Assembly (NCBI RefSeq): GCF_016427605.1
Contig: NZ_JAELXQ010000003.1
Location: 186,001 to 250,000 of the forward strand
Direction of reading: 5' to 3'
DNA: 64,000 bases
Source of the DNA: Ochrobactrum sp. Q0168
Lineage (GTDB): Bacteria > Pseudomonadota > Alphaproteobacteria > Rhizobiales > Rhizobiaceae
The translations under genes and the position numbers were made by a program. The notes below the pieces were generated by a model. It saw only the letters and a list, made by a program, of their open reading frames with translations, made no database searches and was not told the origin of the DNA. Position 1 is the stretch's first letter. The number at the start of each line of letters is the position of its first letter. Positions 1 to 8,778 of the stretch are shown here, piece after piece.

Positions 1-1
1 G

Positions 2-70
2 GCAGGCGACCGCATGGTTGCGCTGGTCAAGGCCGTTTCGGTCGAGCGCGCCGCCATTCGGGAAAAATGA
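2..70 (+). CDS. C-terminal tail of an unidentified protein (partial)
   Basis: An open frame enters from the left edge and ends at TGA 68-70, giving a tail of 22 residues that finishes ..RAAIREK. The tail is too short to assign a family. The stop lies about 70 bases before the next gene on the same strand, so the two may or may not be co-transcribed. Confidence 0.4.
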   Translation, partial: AGDRMVALVKAVSVERAAIREK

Positions 71-139
71 AACGGCTACAATAATCTGGTTTGCGTGGCG
101 CCGCTTTTATGCTCCTGTCATGCGGACTGGGAGAACAAT

Positions 140-817
140 ATGACTGATTTGCAGAACTGGACGCCACGCCCGAAACCTGAACGCAAAGTGCTGGAAGGCC
201 GCTATGTCCGCCTTGAACCGCTCGACCCGCAAAAGCATGGCGACGAGCTTTTTGCTGCGTCGTCGGTGACTGACGCTGACCAGCGTTTTACCTGGCTGTT
301 CGAATTTCCGCCCGCAACCCGCGCAGAGTTCGAGCCTTGGCTGGACAAAGTGTCGAAAAGCGAGGACCCGCTGTTCTTCGCCGTCATCGACAAGGCCAGC
401 GGCAAGGTAGCCGGTCGCCAGACCCTGATGCGCATCGATCCCGCGCATGGCGTGATCGAGATCGGCAATATCTATTGGGGGCCGCTGATTTCGCGCAAGC
501 CTGCGGCAACGGAAGCGCAGTTTCTGTTCATGCAATATATTTTCGACGAGCTTGGCTATCGTCGTTATGAATGGAAGTGCAACAATGACAATGCGCCTTC
601 CAAACGTGCGGCAGAGCGTTTCGGTTTCACGTTCGAGGGCATTTTCCGCCAGCATATGGTGGCCAAGGGCAAGAACCGCGACACCGCCTGGTATTCGATC
701 ATCGACAGCGAATGGCCAGCACTGAAGAAAGCCTATCAGGCATGGCTTGCACCGGAAAACTTTGATAGTGACGGCCAGCAGATAAAGAGGTTTGAGGAGT
801 TCCGCAATCTTGGCTGA
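140..817 (+). CDS. GNAT-family N-acetyltransferase (RimJ/RimL-like)
   Basis: A 225-residue protein. The start is placed at ATG 140 because GGGAGA lies just upstream; a GTG at 95 would add 15 residues that do not look coding. The N-terminal strand ..GRYVRLEPLDPQKHGDELF and the late block ..NDNAPSKRAAERFGFTFEG are the opening and acetyl-CoA-binding end of the RimJ/RimL-type GNAT fold. Such enzymes transfer acetyl from acetyl-CoA to an amino group of a protein or small molecule in the cytosol. The substrate cannot be read from sequence. The small membrane protein that follows starts inside the last codons of this gene, which implies translational coupling. Confidence 0.85.
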   Translation: MTDLQNWTPRPKPERKVLEGRYVRLEPLDPQKHGDELFAASSVTDADQRFTWLFEFPPATRAEFEPWLDKVSKSEDPLFFAVIDKASGKVAGRQTLMRIDPAHGVIEIGNIYWGPLISRKPAATEAQFLFMQYIFDELGYRRYEWKCNNDNAPSKRAAERFGFTFEGIFRQHMVAKGKNRDTAWYSIIDSEWPALKKAYQAWLAPENFDSDGQQIKRFEEFRNLG

Positions 818-1016
818 ACCGCAGAAAAGCCATCCGGCCATTGCCGCCGCCGTCATCCTGATCGGCTTCGGTGTGCTCGCTTATTTTGTGCCGAGCATCA
901 TGCTGGCATTGGGCGCGCGCTCGCATGTTGCCGCAGCGATCTTCGCAGTGGTTTTCGTGCTGGGTTTCTTCGTCATTTTCTGGCTGCGTGCGCGCAGTCA
1001 GAAAAAGGAGCGATAA
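810..1016 (+). CDS. small two-helix membrane protein, unknown function
   Basis: About 68 residues. TTG 810 is chosen because GAGGAG (794-799) sits about ten bases upstream; a TTG at 792 is also possible. Two hydrophobic stretches (roughly residues 11-32 and 38-58) are followed by a basic tail RARSQKKER, which predicts a hairpin in the inner membrane with a cytosolic C-terminus. It overlaps the end of the acetyltransferase gene by 8 bases. I do not recognise a family. Confidence 0.6.
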   Translation: MAEPQKSHPAIAAAVILIGFGVLAYFVPSIMLALGARSHVAAAIFAVVFVLGFFVIFWLRARSQKKER

Positions 1017-1046
1017 TACGACTGACGGAAAGGCGGACAAAGCTAA

Positions 1047-1874
1047 TCAACGGCTGGATTTGTGAATGCTCGCAAAGATATTGGCAGCGAGATAGCTTTC
1101 ATCGAAACTGCAAATCTGCATGAGCGCCGTCCGGTTGAGGAACTTCACCTCATTGTTCCGGAAGGTCAGCAGATTATCCTCGCGCAGTTCCCTCAGCATC
1201 CGATTGGTGTGGATCGGCGTGAGGCCAAGCGCATCGGCCAGCTCGCTCTGGGTGATGGGGCAATAAAAGCCGTTTTCATCACCGGTGCCATTGGCCCGCG
1301 CACGATAGCCAAGTTCAAGAAGAAGATGCGCAACGCGCGAGACCGAAGCGCGCCGTCCCAGACTGATAAGATGTTCCAGCAGGATGGTGCGCTGACGCGC
1401 CGTCATTTCCATGAAGGCCATGGCCAGTCGCGCCGATTTCAGCATGTTTTCGACCAATGTATCGAGATTGATTTCCAATACCGAGATATCGGTGATGGAA
1501 AACAGCGTATAATAATTGAAGCCCAATCCCGTACGGAAACCTAACAGGTCGCCCTTCATCGGAAAGTCGAGAATCTGCCTGTCGCCATTGGGCAGATCGC
1601 GATAGATGCAGCACCAGCCGCTATTAATAATGAGCACCGAATTCGTCCAGTCCCCCTGTCTGGATATGATGGTATGCGGTGAATAGTGTCTGGTCGAAAC
1701 CGGCATCGATCGCAAGACATTGAGGTCATTGGCCTCGAAGGTCGCATCGATGGGTGGTTTCTTGAGAAGATTGAGCAGCGTGTTGTCGTCGTTATTCAGC
1801 CCCATCGGTGTTGCCCGGTGCGTGGTTTGGATATCAGGATGATTGCCCGGTTCATCCTGCACGAAAAGCAGCAT
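1047..1874 (-). CDS. Crp/Fnr-family transcriptional regulator
   Basis: The protein has an N-terminal cyclic-nucleotide-binding-type beta-roll (..YSPHTIISRQGDWTNSVLI..) followed by a long dimerisation helix and a C-terminal winged helix-turn-helix with recognition segment SELADALGLTPIHTNRMLRE. No cluster of iron-sulfur cysteines typical of Fnr is visible, so this is a CRP-like or orphan member with unknown ligand. The start is uncertain: ATG 1874 (275 aa) is preferred, ATG 1805 and a GTG at 1958 are alternatives, and none has a strong ribosome-binding site. The longest form would cover the inverted repeat at 1925-1946, which looks more like an operator. It is divergent from the LuxR-type regulator. 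Confidence 0.85.
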   Translation of the reverse strand: MLLFVQDEPGNHPDIQTTHRATPMGLNNDDNTLLNLLKKPPIDATFEANDLNVLRSMPVSTRHYSPHTIISRQGDWTNSVLIINSGWCCIYRDLPNGDRQILDFPMKGDLLGFRTGLGFNYYTLFSITDISVLEINLDTLVENMLKSARLAMAFMEMTARQRTILLEHLISLGRRASVSRVAHLLLELGYRARANGTGDENGFYCPITQSELADALGLTPIHTNRMLRELREDNLLTFRNNEVKFLNRTALMQICSFDESYLAANIFASIHKSSR

Positions 1875-1924
1875 ATTCGGTGACCAAGCTTCCGTGAGGG
1901 GCACTAATTTGGCAAGGGGGCATT

Positions 1925-1946
1925 TTCTACCACTAATTGGGTAGAA
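1925..1946. promoter_or_regulatory. 7-8-7 inverted repeat upstream of the Crp/Fnr gene
   Basis: TTCTACC (1925-1931) and GGTAGAA (1940-1946) form a perfect inverted repeat with an 8-bp spacer, just ahead of the Crp/Fnr-type gene. Spacing and symmetry fit a dimeric regulator, possibly autoregulation. The binding protein is an inference. Confidence 0.5.
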
Positions 1947-1983
1947 TAACGGATACACTCTAAACCATATTTCTATTCGCCCG

Positions 1984-2117
1984 TTAATCTAGGTTAATGA
2001 CAGCCTAGGGGAGTTCGGCAATAATTTAGGAAAATAAGATATATAAAAGAACTTAGGGCGACTGAATACAATCATAAAATAGAACATGATGTAATCCCTG
2101 TGTTTAATGAAGGTTAA
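1984..2117. promoter_or_regulatory. two TTAATnnAGGTTAA boxes in the divergent promoter region
   Basis: TTAATCTAGGTTAA (1984-1997) and TTAATGAAGGTTAA (2104-2117) are direct repeats identical except at two central positions, 120 bp apart in an AT-rich intergenic stretch. They could be sites for the regulator of the polysaccharide locus. They do not fit the CtrA consensus because the spacer is six bases instead of seven. Confidence 0.45.
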
Positions 2118-2162
2118 GCATGGAAGAGGGTTGCGTTCTTAAAAGATTCAGAGGGCGTTAAA

Positions 2163-2933
2163 ATGAATATTTCTGCACAGTTCAAAGATAAGGAAGAGAG
2201 CCTCAACTCTCGCAACATGTATGCGAGCCGCGTTGCTGATCAGCGTGACTATACCAAGGAACGGGAACAGTCTCTGGTTGTCATCATAGACAGCCGCGCG
2301 TTGGATCGTGAGTGTCTGGCGCATGGACTCACTAATAATTGCGCCGACATGGCTATTGCAACCTTCAGTTCTTTCGAGCAGTGGCAACATCAGCGCCGCA
2401 GCCGGACCGCGTCCGCCGTTCTCTTCAATGTGGGTGGGCAGAAAGTATCCGACCCGGCGGTCGGCAATTATCTGAAATCTCTGGTCGCCGAATGCGCGCC
2501 TGCGCCGGTAATCATCCTTGCCGACAAGGAAGAAATATCGCAGGTCGTCCGCGCGCTTGAGCATGGCGTGAAGGGTTATATCCCGACGTCGGTCAACCTC
2601 AATGTCTGTATCGAGGCGCTACGGCTCGCCATGGCGGGCGGAACCTTCGTTCCAGCGAGCAGTGTTTTGGCGTTGCGCCATGCAACAGAAACGGGTGCGC
2701 AGCGTATTCAGCCCTTGGGCGGCATGTTCACACAGCGGCAGGCCGAGGTGGTTAATGCGTTGCGCCGCGGCAAGGCCAACAAGATCATCGCCTATGAGCT
2801 GAAACTGCGGGAAAGCACGGTGAAAGTGCATATTCGCAATATCATGAAGAAGCTCAAGGTCACCAACCGCACGGAAGTCGCCTGTATCATTAATGAGCTT
2901 TTCCCTTCGGAAACCTCATTTTCCGAACTGTAG
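2163..2933 (+). CDS. LuxR-type regulator with degenerate receiver domain
   Basis: A 256-residue protein starting at ATG 2163 with GAGGGCG ahead. Residues about 37-155 have the fold pattern of a response-regulator receiver (SLVVIIDSRALDRECLA at the start, ..ALEHGVKGYIPTSV.. near the end). The usual phospho-acceptor position reads VLFNVGG with no aspartate, so activation by phosphorylation is unlikely. Residues about 185-250 are a LuxR/GerE helix-turn-helix (FTQRQAEVVNALRRGKANK, ..STVKVHIRNIMKKL..). It lies 44 bases upstream of the copolymerase gene on the same strand. By position it is the likely pathway-specific regulator of the exopolysaccharide genes, which is an inference. Confidence 0.85.
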   Translation: MNISAQFKDKEESLNSRNMYASRVADQRDYTKEREQSLVVIIDSRALDRECLAHGLTNNCADMAIATFSSFEQWQHQRRSRTASAVLFNVGGQKVSDPAVGNYLKSLVAECAPAPVIILADKEEISQVVRALEHGVKGYIPTSVNLNVCIEALRLAMAGGTFVPASSVLALRHATETGAQRIQPLGGMFTQRQAEVVNALRRGKANKIIAYELKLRESTVKVHIRNIMKKLKVTNRTEVACIINELFPSETSFSEL

Positions 2934-2977
2934 GCAACGTTAAGTCCTAGCTGATCTTCCCGTGAAGGAGCACTGTT

Positions 2978-5098
2978 GTGATAATCTCCGACGTTTCGTC
3001 AGGAAGCGCGCGGCAGCCGGTTGCCGACCTTCTGGATACTGTCAGACGCAGAAAACTGATGCTGACTGTACCCGTTCTGGTGGGGATAGGGGCTGGTTGC
3101 CTTGGCTATATGAATGCCCCCGTCTCCTATGTTTCGGAGGCGGTGGTTGTTCTGGACATGCGGCGCTTGCAAGCGCTTCCAAGCGAAAGCGCCATCACAC
3201 CGCTGCCGCAGGATAGCCCGGTTTTGCGCTCGGAGCTTGATATCATCAATTCGCGGATGATGGCGCGCAAGGTGATCGACATTCTGCAGGCGGATGGCGT
3301 CACGGTGCCGCCAGCGGCCACGCCGAATAGCGATGCGACCGCGCGCGAGCGCGATCAGATCGATCTCCTGCTTTCGCGGTTGCAGGTTACGAATGACGGT
3401 CGCTCCTACACGATTTTCATATCCTATCGAGCATCCGATCCGGTCTATGCGGCAAAGGTCGCCAATGCGTTTGCGAATGCCTATCTCGACCATCAGGTCG
3501 ATGTCCAGCAATCGGCGGCCAAGCGCGTCAGTGAGTGGTTGGGCGAAAAGCTCGTCACATTGCGCAACGATCTGGAAACCGCCGAACGGGCGGCTGAAAA
3601 TTTCCGACAGAAATCCGGTCTGGCGGGCGATCAGGGACAGATGACCTTTCAGGCACAGCGCGTTGCGGCTTTGAATACGGAGATTGTCGCGGCAACTGGG
3701 GCCGTCTCGTCCGCAGAAGCCCGCTTGCAAACCGCGCAGGCGCTGAAAGGCAGCAGCGATGCGCCAGCGCTTGCAGAAGTTCTGGCCTCACCAGCGATCC
3801 AGCAATTGCGTAATGAAGAGGCGCGTGTTGAGCGCCAGCTCGGGGAGTTGCAATCGAACGGCGCTTTGAAAAGCGCAGAGATTCCTGTCTTGACGGCAGA
3901 GCGCGACGCCCTGCGACAGCAGATTGCCGGGCAGGTCGATCAGATCGTGCAGAGCCTTGGTAATGAAATCCAGATCGCCCGGCAAAGGCGGTCCAGTCTG
4001 GAACAGGCGTTGAAGGCCGCTGAAGCGGATCTTGCCAGCGCCAATCAGGCGCAGGTGACGGCAGCGCAGCTCGACCGCGAAGCCAATGCCAGTCGCGTTG
4101 TCTATGAAAGTTATCTGACGCGGTACAAACAGCTGATCGAGCAGGACGGTATCGCTTCGGCAGAAGCGCAGCTTATTTCCAGCGCTGAACCCGCCATGGC
4201 CAAGGCCAGCCCGAAACTGATCAACTGGCTGCTGCTCGGCATCGGCTTGGGCGGGCTTTTTGCTGTTGCCGGTACGATGCTGAAGGAAACCTTCGACCGG
4301 ATCAGACCCGCGCAGACTTCATCGCTGGCCTTGCCGGGTATTCCGGCGGCAACCCTGCTGCCCAATACACCGCGCCTGACCGTACCTTTGCTGATCAATG
4401 GCGGGCTGGACCCGGCCAGCGCCTTCGGTCGTGCGATCAAGTCGGTGCATGATCGTCTGCGCGTTTTGACGCGGGGACGCGATTCACTTGCCTTGTCGGT
4501 GATTTCCCTGTCCGAAGCTGATGGTAAAACTCTGGTCATCACCGCGCTCGCACAACAATTTGCCGCGAGCGGTGTATCGATAGCGGTGATCGATGCGACC
4601 AACGGCCAGTCTGGTCTTTGCGCGGCTTTCGGGTTGCCTATCGGTGATTTGCAGCCACCGGCTACGGCCAAAAAGCTGAGTGGCGCGGCATTGATCCACG
4701 ATCATGGCTCCGGTATCGATATCATCAGACCGCACCGTCCATCGCCGGAAGGCGACTGGCTGGGAGGGCTGATCGGGCAGCTGCGCGCCGATCACAAGAT
4801 TATTCTGGTGGATCTGCCGCCCTTCAAGGAAGACAAGCGGTCCGTTTTGATGTCGCGCGCCACGGATACGGCGCTGCTCGTGGTCAGCGATGACCGGCGC
4901 GATTCCAGCGCAACCAATGCGCTGGTGCAGACGCTGGCATCGTTTGGGCGTAAGCCCGCGCTCGCGGTCGTCAGTCAAGCCCCGGCTATCTATGCCGGGC
5001 GGGTGACAAGCACACTGGCGACGGGTCGCGCCCTGCTGGCCGGGCTCTTCAAACGCCGCCGCCAGCCCGCGCCGGACTCGGCCCAAAGGCAGGTATAG
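2978..5098 (+). CDS. Wzz/ExoP-like polysaccharide copolymerase with degenerate tyrosine-kinase domain
   Basis: A 706-residue inner-membrane protein that starts at GTG 2978, with AAGGAG seven bases before it. It has a first transmembrane segment (about 28-46), a long periplasmic Wzz part with coiled coils rich in Gln/Ala/Glu, a second membrane segment (about 413-434) and a cytosolic BY-kinase-like ATPase domain. Such proteins set chain length and couple polymerisation to export. The kinase part looks inactive: the P-loop region reads ADGKTLV (K near 515) instead of GEGKS/T, the Walker A' segment is IAVIDATN, the Walker B-like segment is ILVDLPP, and the tail has no tyrosine cluster. The outer-membrane exporter gene follows after 10 bases. 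Confidence 0.88.
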   Translation: MIISDVSSGSARQPVADLLDTVRRRKLMLTVPVLVGIGAGCLGYMNAPVSYVSEAVVVLDMRRLQALPSESAITPLPQDSPVLRSELDIINSRMMARKVIDILQADGVTVPPAATPNSDATARERDQIDLLLSRLQVTNDGRSYTIFISYRASDPVYAAKVANAFANAYLDHQVDVQQSAAKRVSEWLGEKLVTLRNDLETAERAAENFRQKSGLAGDQGQMTFQAQRVAALNTEIVAATGAVSSAEARLQTAQALKGSSDAPALAEVLASPAIQQLRNEEARVERQLGELQSNGALKSAEIPVLTAERDALRQQIAGQVDQIVQSLGNEIQIARQRRSSLEQALKAAEADLASANQAQVTAAQLDREANASRVVYESYLTRYKQLIEQDGIASAEAQLISSAEPAMAKASPKLINWLLLGIGLGGLFAVAGTMLKETFDRIRPAQTSSLALPGIPAATLLPNTPRLTVPLLINGGLDPASAFGRAIKSVHDRLRVLTRGRDSLALSVISLSEADGKTLVITALAQQFAASGVSIAVIDATNGQSGLCAAFGLPIGDLQPPATAKKLSGAALIHDHGSGIDIIRPHRPSPEGDWLGGLIGQLRADHKIILVDLPPFKEDKRSVLMSRATDTALLVVSDDRRDSSATNALVQTLASFGRKPALAVVSQAPAIYAGRVTSTLATGRALLAGLFKRRRQPAPDSAQRQV

Positions 5099-5108
5099 GA
5101 GAGGGGCT

Positions 5109-6356
5109 ATGCCGAAGATCACATATAGGCGTCGTATCGCTCGCCATTTATACGCATCGGTATTTTCCGCGATGCTCTTGCTCGGTGCGGGCAGCATGGC
5201 GCTGGCCGAGGGGCAGATTTACCGCGTCGGAGCCAATGATGTGCTGCAAGTTACCGTTTATGGACAGCCTTCCCTGACTGGACTTTATCCGGTTGATGTC
5301 GATGGCAATATTGGTTACCCGGTCGTCGGCAACATTTCCGTGCGGGGACTGACGACGATTGAAATCAGTGAGCGGATCGCCGCATCCCTGTCGCAGCATA
5401 TTCCGGGCCTGACGGTGACGGCGACAATCAACCAATATGCGCCGGTCTTTGTCGTTGGTGATGTTAAAACGCCCGGCAAATATGAGTACAGGCCGGGTAT
5501 GGTCGCGCTGGAACTGATGGCGCTCGGCGGCGGCGCGGGCAAGGGCGAGGCGCCCGCCGTGACCGCCGGTATGCAGCTGATCGCCGCCCAGCAGGAATAT
5601 GCCGATCTGCAATTGCAGATTTCGGCCCAGACTATCCGCCGGGCGCGTCTGCAAGCGGAATTGCAGGGAGGCGAATTCGACTATACGCCGTCGCAGCAGT
5701 CGAACGTGTCGAAAGACGATCAAGGGCTGGTGCAGCACATGCTGGAGGGCGAGCGCACACTGTTCGATGTGCGCCGCAACAATATGAAAGCCGAACGGCA
5801 GGCGTTGGAAGCGCAGGTCGCAAGCTATGGCGACGAAATCCGCACCTTGCAGGAAAGCATCAAGCTGCATGATACCGAAATCCAGCTATTGCAGGAAAAT
5901 GTCGATTCCAGCCGGTCTCTGGTCGACCGCGGCCTCGCAGCCAAATCGAATTTGCGTGATCAGGAACGCGATCTTTCGGCTACGCGGCGTAATGCGCTGG
6001 AGCTGGCGTCATTTCTGGCGCGGGCGCGGCAAAACCAGCTCGCCGTGCAGCAGCGCATCGCCAATCTGGAAGAAGTCCGGCGCAGCGATGCGGCAACCAG
6101 CTTGCAGGAAGTCGATCTCAATCTGGCGCGGATGGAGCGGCGCAGCGGCGCGCAAATCCAAACCATGGCGGAAATCGCCAAGTCTTCCGGCAATATTTCG
6201 TCAGCCGATATGCGCAAGAAACTGATCTTCACGATCAGCCGCAACGTGAACGGTGCGTTTCAGGATATCGTCGGCAACGAGCGGACGGAAATCAAACCGG
6301 GCGATATTCTGCGTATCGAACTCGATATGAGCAAAATCAACACGTCGCCGTCGTAA
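5109..6356 (+). CDS. Wza/ExoF-like polysaccharide export protein
   Basis: A 415-residue envelope protein with a Sec signal peptide (about 1-33, cleavage near SMALA/EG). A polysaccharide-export domain follows (YRVGANDVLQVTVYGQPSLT, ..VDVDGNIGYPVVGNI..), then a SLBB-like domain (VFVVGDVKTPGKYEYRPGM) and a long coiled coil (about 200-350). This layout matches rhizobial ExoF more than the lipoprotein Wza, since there is no lipobox cysteine. It should act with the copolymerase in moving the polymer across the outer envelope. The gene ends the plus-strand operon and converges on fcl. Confidence 0.88.
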   Translation: MPKITYRRRIARHLYASVFSAMLLLGAGSMALAEGQIYRVGANDVLQVTVYGQPSLTGLYPVDVDGNIGYPVVGNISVRGLTTIEISERIAASLSQHIPGLTVTATINQYAPVFVVGDVKTPGKYEYRPGMVALELMALGGGAGKGEAPAVTAGMQLIAAQQEYADLQLQISAQTIRRARLQAELQGGEFDYTPSQQSNVSKDDQGLVQHMLEGERTLFDVRRNNMKAERQALEAQVASYGDEIRTLQESIKLHDTEIQLLQENVDSSRSLVDRGLAAKSNLRDQERDLSATRRNALELASFLARARQNQLAVQQRIANLEEVRRSDAATSLQEVDLNLARMERRSGAQIQTMAEIAKSSGNISSADMRKKLIFTISRNVNGAFQDIVGNERTEIKPGDILRIELDMSKINTSPS

Positions 6357-6376
6357 GTCAGTTCACGTCTGGAACC

Positions 6377-6414
6377 CTCGTGCTTCGAGACGGCGCTGCG
6401 CGCCTCCTCAGCAT
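6377..6414. repeat. fragment of a dispersed intergenic palindrome
   Basis: The stretch between the two convergent genes contains CTTCGAGACGGCGCTGCGCG followed by CCTCCTCAGCAT. This resembles the CTTCGAGAC...CTCCTCAGCATGAGG intergenic elements common in Rhizobiales genomes, recognised from memory. Here the outer arms are incomplete. Confidence 0.35.
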
Positions 6415-6441
6415 TTGGCGATCATGGAGGAAATGGTTCCT

Positions 6442-7425
6442 CTATGCCGCGACCGCTTCAGCGTTTGCTTCCACCCAGGCGGAATAGACGGCGCGTAGGC
6501 CGTCTTCGAGGCTGATACGCGGCTTCCAGCCGAGTGCGGCCATGCGGGATGTATCGAGGAACTTGCGCGGGGTGCCATCCGGCTTGCTCAGATCATGCTC
6601 GAACCGGCCCTCATAGCCCACGACACGGGCAATCAGCAGCGCCAGATCCCTGATGGATATTTCCTCTCCGGAGCCAATATTGACCGGCTCGAACCCATCG
6701 TGAAACTGCAAGAGATGGAGGCAGGCGTCGGCCAGATCATCAACATGCAGGAACTCACGCAGCGGCGTACCGCTGCCCCACAATCTCACCTGTTCGACGC
6801 CCATGATCTTGGCTTCATGGATTCGGCGCAGCAGCGCTGGCAGCACATGCGAAGTCTTCGGATCGAAATTGTCATTCGGGCCGTAGAGATTGGTCGGCAT
6901 CGCCGTGATGAAACGGTCACCAAACTGGCGCGCGCAGGCTTCGGCATATTTCAATCCGGCAATCTTGGCGATGGCATAGGCCTCATTGGTCGCTTCAAGC
7001 GGCCCGGTCATCAGGGCGTCTTCGGTCAGCGGCTGCGCTGCGTCGCGTGGATAGATGCAACTGGAGCCGAGCCAGAGCAGGCGTTCAACGCCAGTCTGGT
7101 GCGCCGCGTGGATAACATTCATGCCGATGGCGAGATTGTCATAGAGAAAATCGGCGGGTGACTGCGCATTGGCGAGAATGCCGCCGACACGGGCTGCGGC
7201 GATGATGATAACGTCTGGCCTGCGACCCGTGATGAAGTTTTCCGTCGGTCCCTGACGCGTCAGGTCCAGCGCGCTATGCGCGGCGGTGATGATGTCGCAA
7301 TCCGTGCCGTGCAAACGGCGCAGGATGGCTGAACCGACCATGCCGGTGTGACCCGCAACAAAGACCTTTTTGCCGGCCAGTGAATAGACCGGTTCCGTGG
7401 TTACGTCATTGTCCATAGAAGTCAT
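6442..7425 (-). CDS. fcl: GDP-L-fucose synthase
   Basis: A 327-residue extended SDR. It epimerises and reduces GDP-4-keto-6-deoxymannose to GDP-L-fucose in the cytosol, using NADPH. Visible motifs are the nucleotide-binding [10 protein letters not shown] near the N-terminus, [22 protein letters not shown], the catalytic YAIAK (about 147-151) and [18 protein letters not shown] 7425 is chosen because GGGAGG lies nine bases upstream; this start overlaps the end of gmd by 20 bases, a typical coupled pair. The product feeds fucose into the exopolysaccharide. Confidence 0.93.
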   Translation of the reverse strand: MTSMDNDVTTEPVYSLAGKKVFVAGHTGMVGSAILRRLHGTDCDIITAAHSALDLTRQGPTENFITGRRPDVIIIAAARVGGILANAQSPADFLYDNLAIGMNVIHAAHQTGVERLLWLGSSCIYPRDAAQPLTEDALMTGPLEATNEAYAIAKIAGLKYAEACARQFGDRFITAMPTNLYGPNDNFDPKTSHVLPALLRRIHEAKIMGVEQVRLWGSGTPLREFLHVDDLADACLHLLQFHDGFEPVNIGSGEEISIRDLALLIARVVGYEGRFEHDLSKPDGTPRKFLDTSRMAALGWKPRISLEDGLRAVYSAWVEANAEAVAA

Positions 7426-8515
7426 TGCGCCCAGCCTCCCGCATGATATTGCGCAAATCCCAATCCACCATTTCGGCAACAAGGCTGTCGAAGCCGGTCG
7501 TGTGCTGCCAGCCAAGGCGGCTATGGGCTTTCGATGCGTCGCCTAGCAGGAAATCCACCTCATTCGGGCGGAAATAACGCGGGTCGATCTCGATCAGACA
7601 ATTGCCGGTCTTCCGGTCGATGCCGATTTCCTCCACGCCATCGCCCTTCCATTCGATCTGCTTGTCGACAGCCTTGAAGGCATGTTCGACAAATTCGCGC
7701 ACCGTATGGGTCTCGCCGGTGGCGAGCACATAATCATCCGGGGTCTCTTCCTGCAGGATGCGCCACATACCGTCCACGTAATCGCGGGCGTGGCCCCAGT
7801 CGCGGCGGGCGTTCAAGTTGCCGAGCCGGAGCTTGTCCTGCAAACCGCGCTCGATGGCCGCGACGGCGCGGGTGATCTTGCGGGTGACGAAGGTTTCGCC
7901 GCGCAGCGGGCTTTCATGATTGAACAGAATGCCGTTCGAGGCGTGGAAACCATAGGCCTCGCGATAATTCACCGTAGTCCAATAGGCATAGAGCTTCGCC
8001 GTCGCATAAGGGCTCTGCGGCGTGAAGGGCGTATGCTCGTTCTGCGCATTTGGCGAGGAATTGCCGAAAAGTTCGGAAGTTGAAGCCTGATAGAAACGGC
8101 AGGTTTTGCCGAGGCCGAGAATCCGTATGGATTCAAGCAGGCGGAGCGTGCCGAGTGCGTCCGTATTGGCGGTATATTCCGGTGTCTCGAAACTCACCTG
8201 CACATGGCTTTGCGCGCCGAGATTGTAGATCTCGTCGGGGCGTACTTCCTGAATGACGCGGCACAGATTGGTGGCATCGGTCAGGTCGCCGAAATGCAGG
8301 CGAAAACGTACGTCCTCATCATGCGGGTCCTGATAAAGATGGTCGATACGCGCGGTGTTAAACGAGGACGAACGCCGCTTGAGACCGTGAACGTGATAGC
8401 CCTTCTTGAGCAGAAGCTCACTCAGATAGGCGCCATCCTGGCCGGTGACGCCGATGATGAGTGCGATTTTCTCACGCTGATTGTCATGCAAGCTATCGTG
8501 CAATCTATCATTCAA
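7406..8515 (-). CDS. gmd: GDP-mannose 4,6-dehydratase
   Basis: A 369-residue extended SDR that converts GDP-D-mannose to GDP-4-keto-6-deoxy-D-mannose, the substrate of Fcl. Motifs: [17 protein letters not shown] (NAD(P) binding), [13 protein letters not shown], the catalytic YATAK (about 170) and the substrate loop [20 protein letters not shown] at 8515 is taken as start because GGAGGG stands seven bases before it and the length then fits the family. The open frame continues upstream to 9154, but that part is compositional noise. First gene of a minus-strand gmd-fcl operon. Confidence 0.93.
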   Translation of the reverse strand: MNDRLHDSLHDNQREKIALIIGVTGQDGAYLSELLLKKGYHVHGLKRRSSSFNTARIDHLYQDPHDEDVRFRLHFGDLTDATNLCRVIQEVRPDEIYNLGAQSHVQVSFETPEYTANTDALGTLRLLESIRILGLGKTCRFYQASTSELFGNSSPNAQNEHTPFTPQSPYATAKLYAYWTTVNYREAYGFHASNGILFNHESPLRGETFVTRKITRAVAAIERGLQDKLRLGNLNARRDWGHARDYVDGMWRILQEETPDDYVLATGETHTVREFVEHAFKAVDKQIEWKGDGVEEIGIDRKTGNCLIEIDPRYFRPNEVDFLLGDASKAHSRLGWQHTTGFDSLVAEMVDWDLRNIMREAGRNDFYGQ

Positions 8516-8778
8516 GGGACTGCCCTCCGTCCAGAATATCCATGAGAGCATGTTTACCGATTTCGTGTCGCGGCAGAACGGCTCCAAAACGGCAAGAACG
8601 GCTGCGCCGAACCCTCTTCGGGTGAAGCGGCGATGGCGTCCGCTATGCGCCGATGCACCCAAAGAGGTAGGGACTTCGCCCGCTTGGCGTGCCGCCCATG
8701 CCTTTGGGTTCCTTGCGATGACCGACCCGCTGTTGCGATGCTGGTTCCATGAGGTCGAAAAGCCGGGAGACGGGGCTG

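Noticed and set aside
2104..2117. CtrA box reading of the TTAA..TTAA word
   Set aside because: Spacer is six bases instead of seven, in both copies; kept as an unassigned direct repeat.
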